Positions 18,139 through 27,850 of a DNA stretch of 64,000 nucleotides are shown here, piece by piece. A model generated the notes under the pieces. That model did not search any database, was not told where the DNA came from, and saw nothing but the letters and a program-made list of their open reading frames with translations. Every line of letters starts with the position of its first letter. Position 1 is the first letter of the stretch. This DNA comes from Thalassotalea fonticola (GTDB lineage: Bacteria > Pseudomonadota > Gammaproteobacteria > Enterobacterales > Alteromonadaceae): assembly GCF_032911225.1 (NCBI RefSeq), contig NZ_CP136600.1:3224001-3288000 (forward strand), given 5' to 3'. The position numbers and the translations under genes were made by a program.

Positions 18139-19224
18139 ATGCAAATGAACAATCCTATTAATAAAATTCTAGTGATCAACACTGGTGGCACGATCACCAT
18201 GGCAGCAAAAGCGACAGGCGAATTGCAAGCCAGTAAAGGCGAAGTCCTTGTTGATCTTATTAAAGATTTAACCAGTGATTTATGTTCAACCATAGAAGTA
18301 AAACCATTAACGCTAGCCAACGGCGATGTGCTTGGCACCAGTGACTCTAGTGAAATTGGACCAAAGCATTGGGATGCGATGGCAAGCATGATCATTACTC
18401 TTAACGATGATTATGATGGTTTTGTTATTTTGCATGGCACCGATACTATGTCGTATACCGCTTCTGCGTTATCTTTTTGCTTGGCGCAAAATACCAAGCC
18501 TGTTGTTGTTACGGGTGCGCAAGTACCATTAAGCAAGCCAGGAAGTGACGGCTTACAAAACTTACGCTTAGCGCTTTATGTAGCAGACCAAGCTGGAAAA
18601 TCGTTGTCACCTTTATCGGAAGTAATGATTTGTTTTGCCGGGCAATTACTGCGTGGCAATCGTTCGAGAAAATCGTCTACTCGTTCTGCTGTTGGCTTTT
18701 CGACTCCTAATGCACAAATATTAGGAGAGTTGTTTCCTGTACCAACCATATTTACTGAGCAACTTCGTCCATTGCCAAATAGCTACCCACCATTAAATAC
18801 CAGCTCATTAGGCTTTAGCGATAAAGTATTGAGCATGAATTTAAACCCTGGATTCACCGGCGAATTATTATTAAAAATTATCATTGGTAGTGACATTGAA
18901 GGATTAGTATTGCGAGTATTTGGCAGTGGTACGGCACCCGATGATTTCAATTTGGCAAAGGTAGTCGCAGAGGCGCAGCAACAAACCAACAATCGCTTTA
19001 AATGTGCCATGATTGTGACCGATGTTTACAATGGCAGTTTAGATATTCACCGTTATGAAGCGGGTAAAAACTTGCGTTCTAAGTCTATTATTGATGGTAG
19101 AGATATGACACCCGAGGCGGCAAGTACCAAGCTAATGTGGGCATTAGGCAGTGAAGAGCGTCAACAACAGTTAGTGAAACTGTTAGGATCTGCGGTTTGT
19201 ATGGAAATGACCGCGACTCGATAA
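18139..19224 (+). CDS. asparaginase, type I (AnsA)-like
   Basis: Hydrolyses asparagine to aspartate and ammonia. 361 residues, a little longer than E. coli AnsA (338). The two catalytic Thr motifs are visible: NTGGTITM with T18, and LHGTDTMSYTASALSF with T101-D102. GAQVPLSKPGSDGLQNLRLAL follows, as expected for cytoplasmic asparaginases. No signal peptide is evident, which favours the cytoplasmic type I enzyme over periplasmic AnsB. The start may be M1 or M3. Single gene between the ilvC terminator and its own terminator at 19393. Confidence 0.9.
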   Translation: MQMNNPINKILVINTGGTITMAAKATGELQASKGEVLVDLIKDLTSDLCSTIEVKPLTLANGDVLGTSDSSEIGPKHWDAMASMIITLNDDYDGFVILHGTDTMSYTASALSFCLAQNTKPVVVTGAQVPLSKPGSDGLQNLRLALYVADQAGKSLSPLSEVMICFAGQLLRGNRSRKSSTRSAVGFSTPNAQILGELFPVPTIFTEQLRPLPNSYPPLNTSSLGFSDKVLSMNLNPGFTGELLLKIIIGSDIEGLVLRVFGSGTAPDDFNLAKVVAEAQQQTNNRFKCAMIVTDVYNGSLDIHRYEAGKNLRSKSIIDGRDMTPEAASTKLMWALGSEERQQQLVKLLGSAVCMEMTATR

Positions 19225-19284
19225 CCGGCTTAATCCCCACTTTTCGACAGTAGCGTTCGAATAAATGAGCCCTTCGGGGATACC

Positions 19285-19302
19285 GTCCGAATAAATTCGG
19301 AC
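19285..19302. repeat. 18-bp palindrome, REP-like, second copy
   Basis: GTCCGAATAAATTCGGAC, partner of 13488-13505. A degenerate half copy, GTTCGAATAAAT, lies 31 bp upstream (about 19255). Confidence 0.45.
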
Positions 19303-19392
19303 CAACCCATTTAATCTGGTTGATCTGAACTTACCTGCACGAGTATCGCTGTAAGGATTGCAAAAATTATTTAACGCGCGACTATCTTCGCT

Positions 19393-19420
19393 AAAAAGCT
19401 TCCTCTAGGAAGCTTTTTTT
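19393..19420 (+). terminator. terminator after the asparaginase gene
   Basis: AAGCTTCCTCTAGGAAGCTT is a perfect palindrome followed by TTTTT. It separates the asparaginase gene from the pullulanase promoter region. Confidence 0.82.
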
Positions 19421-19460
19421 GTTTATAAAACATTATTTTATCGCTTTCGATTGTTGTAAA

Positions 19461-19474
19461 TGAATACGTATGCA
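19461..19474. promoter_or_regulatory. LacI-family-type operator, copy 1
   Basis: TGAATACGTATGCA is a near-palindrome centred on ACGT, about 115 bp upstream of the pullulanase gene. The same motif occurs at 19503, 45370 (inverted) and 45503, always ahead of starch-use genes. Likely bound by the LacI-family protein encoded at 37835-38863. Confidence 0.7.
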
Positions 19475-19502
19475 AAACCATCAAAATCAGCACTGTAACT
19501 TA

Positions 19503-19516
19503 TGAATACGTATGTA
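19503..19516. promoter_or_regulatory. LacI-family-type operator, copy 2
   Basis: TGAATACGTATGTA, 42 bp (about four helical turns) from copy 1 and 72 bp from the pullulanase start. Paired phased sites suggest cooperative binding. Confidence 0.68.
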
Positions 19517-19587
19517 AAAAACGTTAATTTGGATAAAAATAGACTAGGTTAGAAAGGTTAATAAAACAACAACAAAGGGTTTACCAA

Positions 19588-22500
19588 ATGTTACCTACAA
19601 CAATGAAAAAGCTGCTGATAGTAACCTCACTCTCCTGTGGTGTGCTTGCTTGTGACGGCTCTGATACAAATAATAATAATCCAACAGCAACATCTACCAA
19701 CAACCAAGCACCAACGGTTGCCGAATTTACTGCATCGGTCGATCCGTCAGCTCCTTTGGTATACACCTATTCATGGTCAGTTTCCGACCCCGATGGTGAT
19801 ACTTTAACTTGTACATTAAATCCAGGTGATGGCCAACAAACACCAATAATTAATGATTGTGCTAATAATAATTCCATTGAAATTACTTATGAATCTGCAG
19901 GTGATTTCACCCCAAGTTTTCGTGCTAATGATAATGAAAATGCTTACGCTACGGCAGATATCGATATAAGTGTCTCTACAGGCATTGTTATGCCAGATCC
20001 GGTAATAGTTGCAAGTGCAAACCAATTGGTAGTTTTTTATAATCGCCCTGACAATACCTACACTGATTGGGTTTTGCATTTGTGGAACAATAGTGATTGT
20101 GAAGCATATGCTGATTTCGCCATAGATGGCGGAACTGATTGGAATACCGGTCAGGCACAAACAGGTATTGATCCTAATTATGGTGCTTACTGGGTCTTAG
20201 ATCTAAAAGATAGTTATGGTGAATGTGCCAATTTTATTGTTCATAAGGGCGATGAAAAAGATTTAGGAGGTGGTGATCTTCGAGCTGACTTAACCGGCGA
20301 AAGAACATTTTGGACGCTATCAGGTAAAAGCTTCTTATACAATCAACCTACTTTGTTCCCTAAAGGTGCACAAATCGAAGATATTGCAGCTCATTGGGCA
20401 AACGTAAATACTATGTACTGGAATGTTCCAGCAGCAAACACTGCCAAGGTAAGAATTTACAGTTCTGCGTCTGATGACATGGGATTTGACAGTGCTGCAG
20501 GTATTGATGGTGATAATTACATCGAATACATGCCAGATATGTCAGAGACTCACCCAGCGACCACCTTGGGTATGCCTAGATACTCAGGACAAGCTGCCTT
20601 TACAACTAGCAACGCCAATGACACCAAAGCCAAGCAAATGCTTATGGGTAAATTATTAGCGATTGCTTATGACGTTACAGATAAACCTATTGCCGCAACT
20701 CATGTTCAAACACCACGCATTCTTGATGCGCTATATACCTCAGGAATGATGGATGCGGATGAAGCAGAGTTGGGCTTAGTGTACGATGGTAATGACATTA
20801 TTAGTAATTTGTGGGCACCAACGGCTCAGAGCGTTATATTAAACGTTTTTAATGCTGATAAAATATTACAAACAAGCCACGAAATGAGCCTAAATACAGA
20901 TACCGGTATTTGGTCATTCTCCGTGCCAAATACAGTTGATCGTTCTTTCTATCGTTTTGAGTTAACGCTATATCACCCACAAAACCACCGCTTTGAAACC
21001 GTACACGTTACTGACCCATATTCAGTGTCACTGTCAACCAATGGTATGTACTCACAATTTGTTAATTTAACCGACAGCGACTTAATGCCAACTGGTTGGG
21101 AAGAGCACATGATACCAACCGTTATGGATCCAGAAGATGCAATTATTTACGAAGGCCATATTCGCGACTTTAGTGTTCGAGATGCAAGTACCTCAGAAAT
21201 AAACCGTGGTAAATATTTAGCCTTTACCGAAGAAAGCTCAGTTCCTGTTACGCATTTAAAATCTCTGGTTGCTGCTGGTTTAACGCATTTTCAAATGTTG
21301 CCAGCAAACGATATTGCCAGCATAAATGAAGACAGTTCAACTCGGGTAAACATTACCGATACCGTTGCAGATTTATGTGCACACAACAGCTCTGCACCTG
21401 TTTGTGGTGTTGAAGATAATGCCGCTACATTATTGTCAGTATTTGAAAGTTACGATGCCAACAGTAATGATGCACAAGCCTTATTACAAGCAATGCGTAA
21501 ATTAGACAGCTTTAATTGGGGTTATGACCCAAAACATTACACCACCCCAGAGGGCAGCTATGCCTCTAACTCAGATGGTGCAACACGAATTTTAGAAATG
21601 CGCCAAATGAACCAAGCTCTACATGAAATGGGTTTACGCGTTGTGTTGGATGTTGTGTATAACCACACAAATTCCTCTGGTTTATTCGATGATTCAGTAT
21701 TAGATAAAGTAGTACCTGGATATTACCATCGCCGTGATTTAGTAAGCGGAAATGTGATAACCGACACTTGTTGTCAAGATACCGCACCAGAGCACAAAAT
21801 GATGGACAAGTTAATGTCTGATTCATTAATGACTTGGACCCAAGCTTATAAGTTTGACGGTTTCCGCTTTGATATCATGAGCAACAATTCAGTTGATTCA
21901 ATTTTAAATGCTCGTGCAAGAGTACAAACAGTCGATGCTGATAACTACTTTTACGGTGAAGGTTGGACACGTGCAGACCAAGGTTATATCCAGGCCCAAC
22001 AAAACAATATGGCCGGCACTGAAGTTGCAACCTTTAACGATCGCTCTCGCGACATTATTCGTGGTGGTGATTTATTTAATGGCTCTAGCAATTTAAATAA
22101 TCTCGACATCATTCGTCTTGGCCTTGCTGGCACATTAGAAAACTACGAACTACAAGATAAAAACGGCATTAAAAAGCTGGGTAAAAATTTCTCTCAATCT
22201 GCCTATGCAAAAGACCCTGCCGATGTGATTAACTACGTTTCAAAACACGACAACGAAACCTTATGGGATCAGTTGCAATATGGTTTAGCCAGCGACATGT
22301 CGGTAAGCAACCGAGTTCGTGCGCAAAACATCGCCGCAACGTTACCATTAATCAGTCAAGGTATTCCATTCTTCCAACTTGGTGGTGATTTTATTCGCTC
22401 AAAGTCAATGGATCGTAATACTTACGATGCTGGTGATTGGTTTAACTATGTTGATTTCACCAAGTCTACCAACAACTGGAATGTAGGTTTGCCATTAGCC

Positions 22501-23793
22501 GAAGATAACAAAACCAAATGGGAAGATATTTCTGGTTTGATTAGCAATAGTGAATCAAGTGTACAAAGCAGTGATATTGAAATGGCCAGCATGGTGTTTA
22601 ATGAATTTTTAAGCATTCGAAAAGCAAGCAAGCTATTTCGCTTAACCAGCGAAGCGGATGTCCTGCAACGTGTTGGTTTTCACAATACCGGGTCAAGCCA
22701 AACTCAAGGTTTGATTGTGATGAGCATCGACGATGGCTTAGGTTTGACTGATTTAGACGCTAATAACGACGCCATTGTGGTTATTGTTAATGGTTCGCCG
22801 CAAGAACAATCACATACTGTCGCAACTGCTGACGGTTTTGAGTTGCACGCTGTGCAACAAAATTCAGCCGACAGCACCGTGCAAATGGCTAGTTTTATCG
22901 CTGACATTGATTCAGGTACTTTTACTGTTCCAGCATTAACCACTGCGGTTTTTGTTAAACCTCAAGGTGATATGCAAAGCACGGGGTTAGCCGCTGATGC
23001 TACATCAAATCAACCAGACGTTGCCCCATATGGTGATGTTGTTGTGTACTTACGTGGTTCGATGAATAACTGGGGCAATGATGGTTTAACTGAAGCAGAC
23101 AGTTTTGTCTATGAAGGCAATAATACTTATAGCTTAGACGTTACCTTAAGTGCAGGTCAGCAAACCTTTAAAATTGCCTCTAATGATTGGTCAGCGGTTA
23201 ACTTAGGTTACAACGAAATGACTTACGCTGCAGATTCAGTAACAGTGTCAGATGATGGCGGTAACCTTACCTTTAACGTTGCATCCGACAGCTTATATAC
23301 CTTTACCTTAGATGCCTCAACGACCACTCCGGTACTGGGCATTGTAGCTAAAAGTGAGACTGTTGATTGTACCGCACTCATTGACTCAGCCGATCCTGCA
23401 CCGTTCACCATTGCCGGCAGTGGACAATTATATGTGCGCGGTTCGCACTCAGGTTGGAATGCAGAAGCCGATTACCAATTACACTACAAGGGTGATAATA
23501 AATACCAAGCCGTTGCAAACTTTGATGGTGAGTTCCAATTTAAACTGGCTTCTGATGATGGCAGTTGGACCACGCAATTATGGGCACAGGCTCCGGGGAC
23601 TACTGACTTAAACGCTGAAAGCCTAGATCTTGGTGTAAGCTATGCAGTAGCTTATGATGATGGTGGTTTAGGTAATAATCAGGCTAACTTAGCTGCTGGA
23701 CAATACAGTATATTATTGACGTTAAATTCAGAGAATCCAAGTAATGGGTTTGATATAGGCAGTATGATCATTCAGCAATGTCAAACTGAGTAA
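19588..23793 (+). CDS. multidomain secreted pullulanase-type alpha-1,6-glucosidase (lipoprotein)
   Basis: Debranching enzyme that cuts alpha-1,6 links in pullulan, starch or glycogen outside the cytoplasm. 1401 residues. A lipoprotein signal ends at GVLAC, so a cell-surface or periplasmic lipid anchor is likely. Domain order: an Asn-rich linker; a PKD-like segment (about 35-125); a CBM41/PUD-like starch-binding domain (about 135-235, ending GGGDLRADL); N-terminal beta domains with CBM48 (to about 520); the GH13 subfamily-13-type barrel; then two small C-terminal beta domains near 1150-1240 (YLRGSMNNWG) and 1285-1380 (YVRGSHSGWN). Catalytic regions: DVVYNH at 688-693, nucleophile D762 (GFRFDIM), acid/base E791 (GEGW), stabiliser D888 (SKHDNE). 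AAAGGG lies 8 bp ahead of the ATG; M6 is an alternative start. Two LacI-type operators lie upstream and a terminator follows. Confidence 0.93.
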   Translation: MLPTTMKKLLIVTSLSCGVLACDGSDTNNNNPTATSTNNQAPTVAEFTASVDPSAPLVYTYSWSVSDPDGDTLTCTLNPGDGQQTPIINDCANNNSIEITYESAGDFTPSFRANDNENAYATADIDISVSTGIVMPDPVIVASANQLVVFYNRPDNTYTDWVLHLWNNSDCEAYADFAIDGGTDWNTGQAQTGIDPNYGAYWVLDLKDSYGECANFIVHKGDEKDLGGGDLRADLTGERTFWTLSGKSFLYNQPTLFPKGAQIEDIAAHWANVNTMYWNVPAANTAKVRIYSSASDDMGFDSAAGIDGDNYIEYMPDMSETHPATTLGMPRYSGQAAFTTSNANDTKAKQMLMGKLLAIAYDVTDKPIAATHVQTPRILDALYTSGMMDADEAELGLVYDGNDIISNLWAPTAQSVILNVFNADKILQTSHEMSLNTDTGIWSFSVPNTVDRSFYRFELTLYHPQNHRFETVHVTDPYSVSLSTNGMYSQFVNLTDSDLMPTGWEEHMIPTVMDPEDAIIYEGHIRDFSVRDASTSEINRGKYLAFTEESSVPVTHLKSLVAAGLTHFQMLPANDIASINEDSSTRVNITDTVADLCAHNSSAPVCGVEDNAATLLSVFESYDANSNDAQALLQAMRKLDSFNWGYDPKHYTTPEGSYASNSDGATRILEMRQMNQALHEMGLRVVLDVVYNHTNSSGLFDDSVLDKVVPGYYHRRDLVSGNVITDTCCQDTAPEHKMMDKLMSDSLMTWTQAYKFDGFRFDIMSNNSVDSILNARARVQTVDADNYFYGEGWTRADQGYIQAQQNNMAGTEVATFNDRSRDIIRGGDLFNGSSNLNNLDIIRLGLAGTLENYELQDKNGIKKLGKNFSQSAYAKDPADVINYVSKHDNETLWDQLQYGLASDMSVSNRVRAQNIAATLPLISQGIPFFQLGGDFIRSKSMDRNTYDAGDWFNYVDFTKSTNNWNVGLPLAEDNKTKWEDISGLISNSESSVQSSDIEMASMVFNEFLSIRKASKLFRLTSEADVLQRVGFHNTGSSQTQGLIVMSIDDGLGLTDLDANNDAIVVIVNGSPQEQSHTVATADGFELHAVQQNSADSTVQMASFIADIDSGTFTVPALTTAVFVKPQGDMQSTGLAADATSNQPDVAPYGDVVVYLRGSMNNWGNDGLTEADSFVYEGNNTYSLDVTLSAGQQTFKIASNDWSAVNLGYNEMTYAADSVTVSDDGGNLTFNVASDSLYTFTLDASTTTPVLGIVAKSETVDCTALIDSADPAPFTIAGSGQLYVRGSHSGWNAEADYQLHYKGDNKYQAVANFDGEFQFKLASDDGSWTTQLWAQAPGTTDLNAESLDLGVSYAVAYDDGGLGNNQANLAAGQYSILLTLNSENPSNGFDIGSMIIQQCQTE

Positions 23794-23828
23794 TTAAGCA
23801 TAAGAAATTATGCAGAAGATATGTTTCA

Positions 23829-23854
23829 GGCCATTCGTTAGAATGGCCTTTTAT
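23829..23854 (+). terminator. pullulanase terminator
   Basis: GGCCATTC-GTTA-GAATGGCC is a perfect 8-bp stem followed by TTTTATTATT, 36 bp after the stop. It separates the pullulanase gene from the convergent proA. Confidence 0.85.
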
Positions 23855-23941
23855 TATTCTCTGTAATTTAAGCAAAGTTTGCAGTAACAATTTATCGATA
23901 GTCGTCAATATTTCAATTATCGATAGAGCATACCCTTAATC

Positions 23942-25204
23942 TTATTTTCTTACCGCACCTTCACCAAACACAACAAACTTTTCTGTAGTTAAAGCTTCTA
24001 AGCCCATAGGTCCATAAGCATGCAGCTTGCTGGTAGATATACCAATTTCAGAGCCTAAACCCAGTTCGCCGCCGTCAGAAAATCTTGATGAAGCATTTAC
24101 CATTACCACTGAAGAATTTATTCTGCGCACAAACTCATTAGCCCGAGAATAATCCTGAGTAACAATAACTTCAGTATGATCTGAGCTAAACTGTTGGATA
24201 TGTGCAATCGCATGCTCATAATCACTCACTTGTTTTATCGCAATTTCTTGCGCTAAATATTCCGCATCATAATCATCATCTGTAGCTAAAATGGCGCCAG
24301 TAAATTTACCAAGGCTTTGCTCACACGCGTGTACTTTGACGCTAAATTCAGCCAAGGCGGTTGCTGCTATAGGTAAAAATTCCTCAGCAATATCTTGATG
24401 CACTAATAACGTTTCCAAAGAGTTACAAGCGCTTGGTCTTTGAGTTTTTCCATTGACCAAAATATTAACGGCTTTGTTGATATCTGCATACTTATCCACA
24501 AAAAGGTGACACACACCTTTGAAATGTTGAATAACTGGGATACGAGAATTATCACTTACATAACGAATTAACCCTTCGCCACCACGAGGAATAACCAAAT
24601 CGATATCTTGATTCAAGGTTAATAATTTGGCAATTACATCTCGATCAGGGTCTGGCACTACACACACCATATCAGGCTGTAATGAGAACTCTTTTAATGT
24701 ATCGTGCAGGATTGTGGCAATCGCTAAATTACTGTGTAAAGCCTCGCTCCCCCCTCTTAATATCACGCCATTACCTGACTTTAAGCAAAGTGCGGCGGCT
24801 TCCGCGGTAACATTTGGCCGCGCTTCATAAATCATCGCGATCACCCCTAGCGGGATACGCATTCTACCAACTTCAATTCCCGTTGGGCGATTAGTCATTG
24901 CTGAACGACTGCCTACTGGGTCTGGCAGGTTGACAATATCAATAATGGCATCGCTAATGCCCTGAATGCGCTCAGGAGTTAATAACAAACGGTCAAGCAT
25001 GGCTGTGGATAAGCCTTTCGCTTCACCAGCGCTAATATCTTTGCTATTTTCAGCAATTATGGTGTTCTGCTCGGCAATGATATTGTTTGCCATTGCCGTT
25101 AATAACTTATTCTTTGTTTCACTATTCAATTGCGCCGCTTGCAAGGAAGCTTGTTTTGCTTTTTTGGCAAGACTGACAATATCGAACTTTGTATCATTAC
25201 TCAT
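23942..25204 (-). CDS. proA: gamma-glutamyl phosphate reductase
   Basis: Reduces gamma-glutamyl phosphate with NADPH to glutamate semialdehyde, second step of proline synthesis. 420 residues, aldehyde-dehydrogenase fold. The catalytic Cys is C260 in KTQRPSACNSLETLLV. IYEARPNVTAEAAALCLKSG near 119-138 and DLVIPRGGEGLIR near 207-219 are family signatures. GGELGLGSEIGISTSKLHAYGP is near the C-terminus. It follows proB by 46 bp on the same strand; the pair forms a standard proBA operon. Confidence 0.96.
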   Translation of the reverse strand: MSNDTKFDIVSLAKKAKQASLQAAQLNSETKNKLLTAMANNIIAEQNTIIAENSKDISAGEAKGLSTAMLDRLLLTPERIQGISDAIIDIVNLPDPVGSRSAMTNRPTGIEVGRMRIPLGVIAMIYEARPNVTAEAAALCLKSGNGVILRGGSEALHSNLAIATILHDTLKEFSLQPDMVCVVPDPDRDVIAKLLTLNQDIDLVIPRGGEGLIRYVSDNSRIPVIQHFKGVCHLFVDKYADINKAVNILVNGKTQRPSACNSLETLLVHQDIAEEFLPIAATALAEFSVKVHACEQSLGKFTGAILATDDDYDAEYLAQEIAIKQVSDYEHAIAHIQQFSSDHTEVIVTQDYSRANEFVRRINSSVVMVNASSRFSDGGELGLGSEIGISTSKLHAYGPMGLEALTTEKFVVFGEGAVRK

Positions 25205-25250
25205 AAATTTCTACTTACTTAATGTACTTACTTAATCACTTAAAATAGAT

Positions 25251-26360
25251 TTAAGCATTAACTTCCAACAAAACTAAATCGTCTCGGTGAATAATTTCTT
25301 TACTTGGACAGTAACCTAAAATCTGATCGAAATCTGATGATTTCTTACCTTTAAGTTTAGCCAGATCTTGACTACTGTACTGACATATACCTTTTGCCAA
25401 TACCCGCGTACCACAATGGGCGGTAATATTTACTGATTCGCCTTTGGCAAAATCGCCCCAAACTTCGGTAACGCCAGTAGCCAGTAGCGATGCTCCTTTG
25501 TTCAATAATGCATTAATCGCTCCTTCATCAATGACAATTGAACCATGGCTTTTCAAGGTATGTTTTAACCAATTCTTTTTTGCTTTTACCGCAGAGCTCT
25601 TGGCAATAAAACGAGTACCGGGGTTTTCATTTCGTAATAATTTATCAAAAACATCAGACTTGCTGCCATTTAAGATGTACGTTTCAATACCATGCTCAGT
25701 GGCTTTTTCTGCCGCTTGAATTTTAGTTTTCATACCGCCAGTAGCAATATGATTGGATGTACCACCTGCCATGTCATATAACGCATCATCAATGGTATCA
25801 ATTTCACTAAAGAGTTTAGCATCTGGATTGGAGCGTGGATCGCAATCAAATACGCCATCAACATCACTTAAAATAAAGAAACAATCAGCATCGCTCACCA
25901 TCGCAACTAATGCGGCTAAATTGTCGTTGTCACCCACTTTTAATTCTTGCGTTGCAACGGTGTCATTTTCATTAACGATCGGCAGAATGTTGTTCTCTAA
26001 TAACATTCTTAAAGTGTTTTTAATATTGATATAACGCTTTCTGTCTTTTAAGTCACCATGAGTGATCAGTAGCTGTGAACAGGCGGTATCAAAAAAACGC
26101 TGCCAATTGGCCATCATTTGCATTTGACCTACTGAAGCCATTGCTTGTTTGGCTGCAATAGAGGGGTTGGGAGAGCCATGATGGATTAATTGACGACCGG
26201 CAGCAACACTGCCAGAAGAAACTAAAATAACTTCTTTGCCTCTGCTGTGGCATTCGGTAATAAAACGGGCAATAGCCAGTAAATATTTACCACTACAGCC
26301 CTTCCCATCAGGAGCAACTAAAGCGCTGCCTACCTTGATCACAACTCGTTTAAAATTCAT
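25251..26360 (-). CDS. proB: glutamate 5-kinase
   Basis: Phosphorylates glutamate in the first, proline-inhibited step of proline synthesis. 369 residues: amino-acid-kinase domain (about 1-255) and a C-terminal PUA domain (about 278-365). The nucleotide-binding KVGSALVAPDGKG at the N-terminus, LVSSGSVAAGRQ near 46-57, and VNENDTVATQELKVGDNDNLAA near 133-154 are clear. Leads the proBA operon. Confidence 0.96.
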   Translation of the reverse strand: MNFKRVVIKVGSALVAPDGKGCSGKYLLAIARFITECHSRGKEVILVSSGSVAAGRQLIHHGSPNPSIAAKQAMASVGQMQMMANWQRFFDTACSQLLITHGDLKDRKRYINIKNTLRMLLENNILPIVNENDTVATQELKVGDNDNLAALVAMVSDADCFFILSDVDGVFDCDPRSNPDAKLFSEIDTIDDALYDMAGGTSNHIATGGMKTKIQAAEKATEHGIETYILNGSKSDVFDKLLRNENPGTRFIAKSSAVKAKKNWLKHTLKSHGSIVIDEGAINALLNKGASLLATGVTEVWGDFAKGESVNITAHCGTRVLAKGICQYSSQDLAKLKGKKSSDFDQILGYCPSKEIIHRDDLVLLEVNA

Positions 26361-26565
26361 TCCTCAACCCGTATATCTATTAGCTCCCCCTAAGAAAACA
26401 GATTGCGCCCTGAAGATCAAATAACTTTTTGAAAATGCGTAGATTAATTAACAATAAATTATAAAAAAACATGAAAAAATGCCGCTAAAGCTATTTTTAT
26501 TGCCTAGCGCCACAATCAGCGCTAATCTGAACCATTATTAAATAGTTGTAAGATTACGAGAATAT

Positions 26566-27807
26566 ATGTCTGAATTGATCCAACAGTGGCTAACAATAAG
26601 CGGTATTAGTGAGTCTCTTATCCAACCAGTTTCGGCCATGATAGGCCTGATATTATTGCTGACTATTTGTTGGATTAGTTATTACATAACCAAACACCTA
26701 GTGCTTAAATTTGTGCATAAAATAGTCACTCGCACTACCAATGAATGGGATGATTTATTAATCTCACAAAAAGTGTTTGATCGCATATCCTGGTTAATCC
26801 CAGCAGTATTATTATTGGCTTTCATGCCATTTTTTATCAGTGCTAACCCACAGCTGGTTGATGCTTTAACAGTATTTGCCAAAATAGCCATAGCATTACA
26901 AGTAGCGCGTAGTTTAAGTTCATTATTAAATGTTGCGAATAATTTATTTCAAGAATCGAGTAAAGAAAAATACTTGCCGCTAAATGCCACCATTCAACTA
27001 CTAAAGCTCGCCATCTACATAGTGGCAATAATACTAGCTATTTCAATACTTATTGATCGGTCACCAATTTATCTACTCAGCGGTTTGGGTGCTTTAACCG
27101 CCGTTTTATTATTAGTATTTCAAGATACCATTAAAGGTTTAGTCGCCAGTATTCAAATATCGGCCAACAAAATGGTCGCGCCAGGTGATTGGATTGAAAT
27201 GCCGCAATACGGTGCCGATGGTGACGTGCTGGAAATAGCCTTGAATACCGTAAAAGTGCAAAATTGGGATAATACGGTTACGACCATTCCGACTTATGCG
27301 TTAATTAGTGAATCATTTAAAAACTGGCGCGGTATGTCCAGCTCAGGTGGAAGACGGATAAAACGCAGTATCAGTATCGACATTTCCAGTATTCACTTTT
27401 GTTCAGCTGAGTTAATGGAAAAACTGCAAAAATTTGAGTTTCTAAATGAATATTTGAATAGCAAAAATAATGATATTAGCGCATTTCATCAGCAAAAAGG
27501 TATTAACGACATTACCGATCCTAATAGCAGACGTTTAACTAATATTGGCACATTTAGGGCTTATATCTCCGCATATTTGCAGCAACATCCAAATGTGCAT
27601 AACGATATGACTTGCATGGTTAGACAATTAAAACCCACTGAGATTGGGGTTGCGTTAGAATTATACTTTTTCAGTAATGATATTAATTGGGTAAATTATG
27701 AAGCTATTCAAGCTGATATTTTTGATCACTTATTTGCCATAGCACCACTGTTTGAATTAAGAATATTTCAAACTCCAACTGGCCATGATTGGCAAGCACG
27801 AGCGTGA
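26566..27807 (+). CDS. MscS-family mechanosensitive channel, YbdG-like
   Basis: Inner-membrane tension-gated channel that releases solutes on hypo-osmotic shock. 413 residues, close to E. coli YbdG (415). About five membrane segments occupy residues 1-195; the pore-lining helix region is LGALTAVLLLVFQDTIKGLVAS near 183-204. The cytoplasmic MscS beta domain follows with PGDWIEMPQYGADGDVLEIALN and NWDNTVTTIPTYALISESFKNW. The C-terminal domain has the long insertion that marks the YbdG branch. Single gene, convergent with tesB. A 9-bp dyad at 27831-27861 lies between the genes, but it lacks a good T tract. Confidence 0.9.
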   Translation: MSELIQQWLTISGISESLIQPVSAMIGLILLLTICWISYYITKHLVLKFVHKIVTRTTNEWDDLLISQKVFDRISWLIPAVLLLAFMPFFISANPQLVDALTVFAKIAIALQVARSLSSLLNVANNLFQESSKEKYLPLNATIQLLKLAIYIVAIILAISILIDRSPIYLLSGLGALTAVLLLVFQDTIKGLVASIQISANKMVAPGDWIEMPQYGADGDVLEIALNTVKVQNWDNTVTTIPTYALISESFKNWRGMSSSGGRRIKRSISIDISSIHFCSAELMEKLQKFEFLNEYLNSKNNDISAFHQQKGINDITDPNSRRLTNIGTFRAYISAYLQQHPNVHNDMTCMVRQLKPTEIGVALELYFFSNDINWVNYEAIQADIFDHLFAIAPLFELRIFQTPTGHDWQARA

Positions 27808-27850
27808 GTCAGGCAAACACTAAAAATTCTGGCAGTATTTACTTAAATAA

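Noticed and set aside
19816..20160. 114-residue minus-strand ORF inside the pullulanase gene
   Set aside because: Antisense to an intact coding sequence, Ile-rich and without any domain or start signal.
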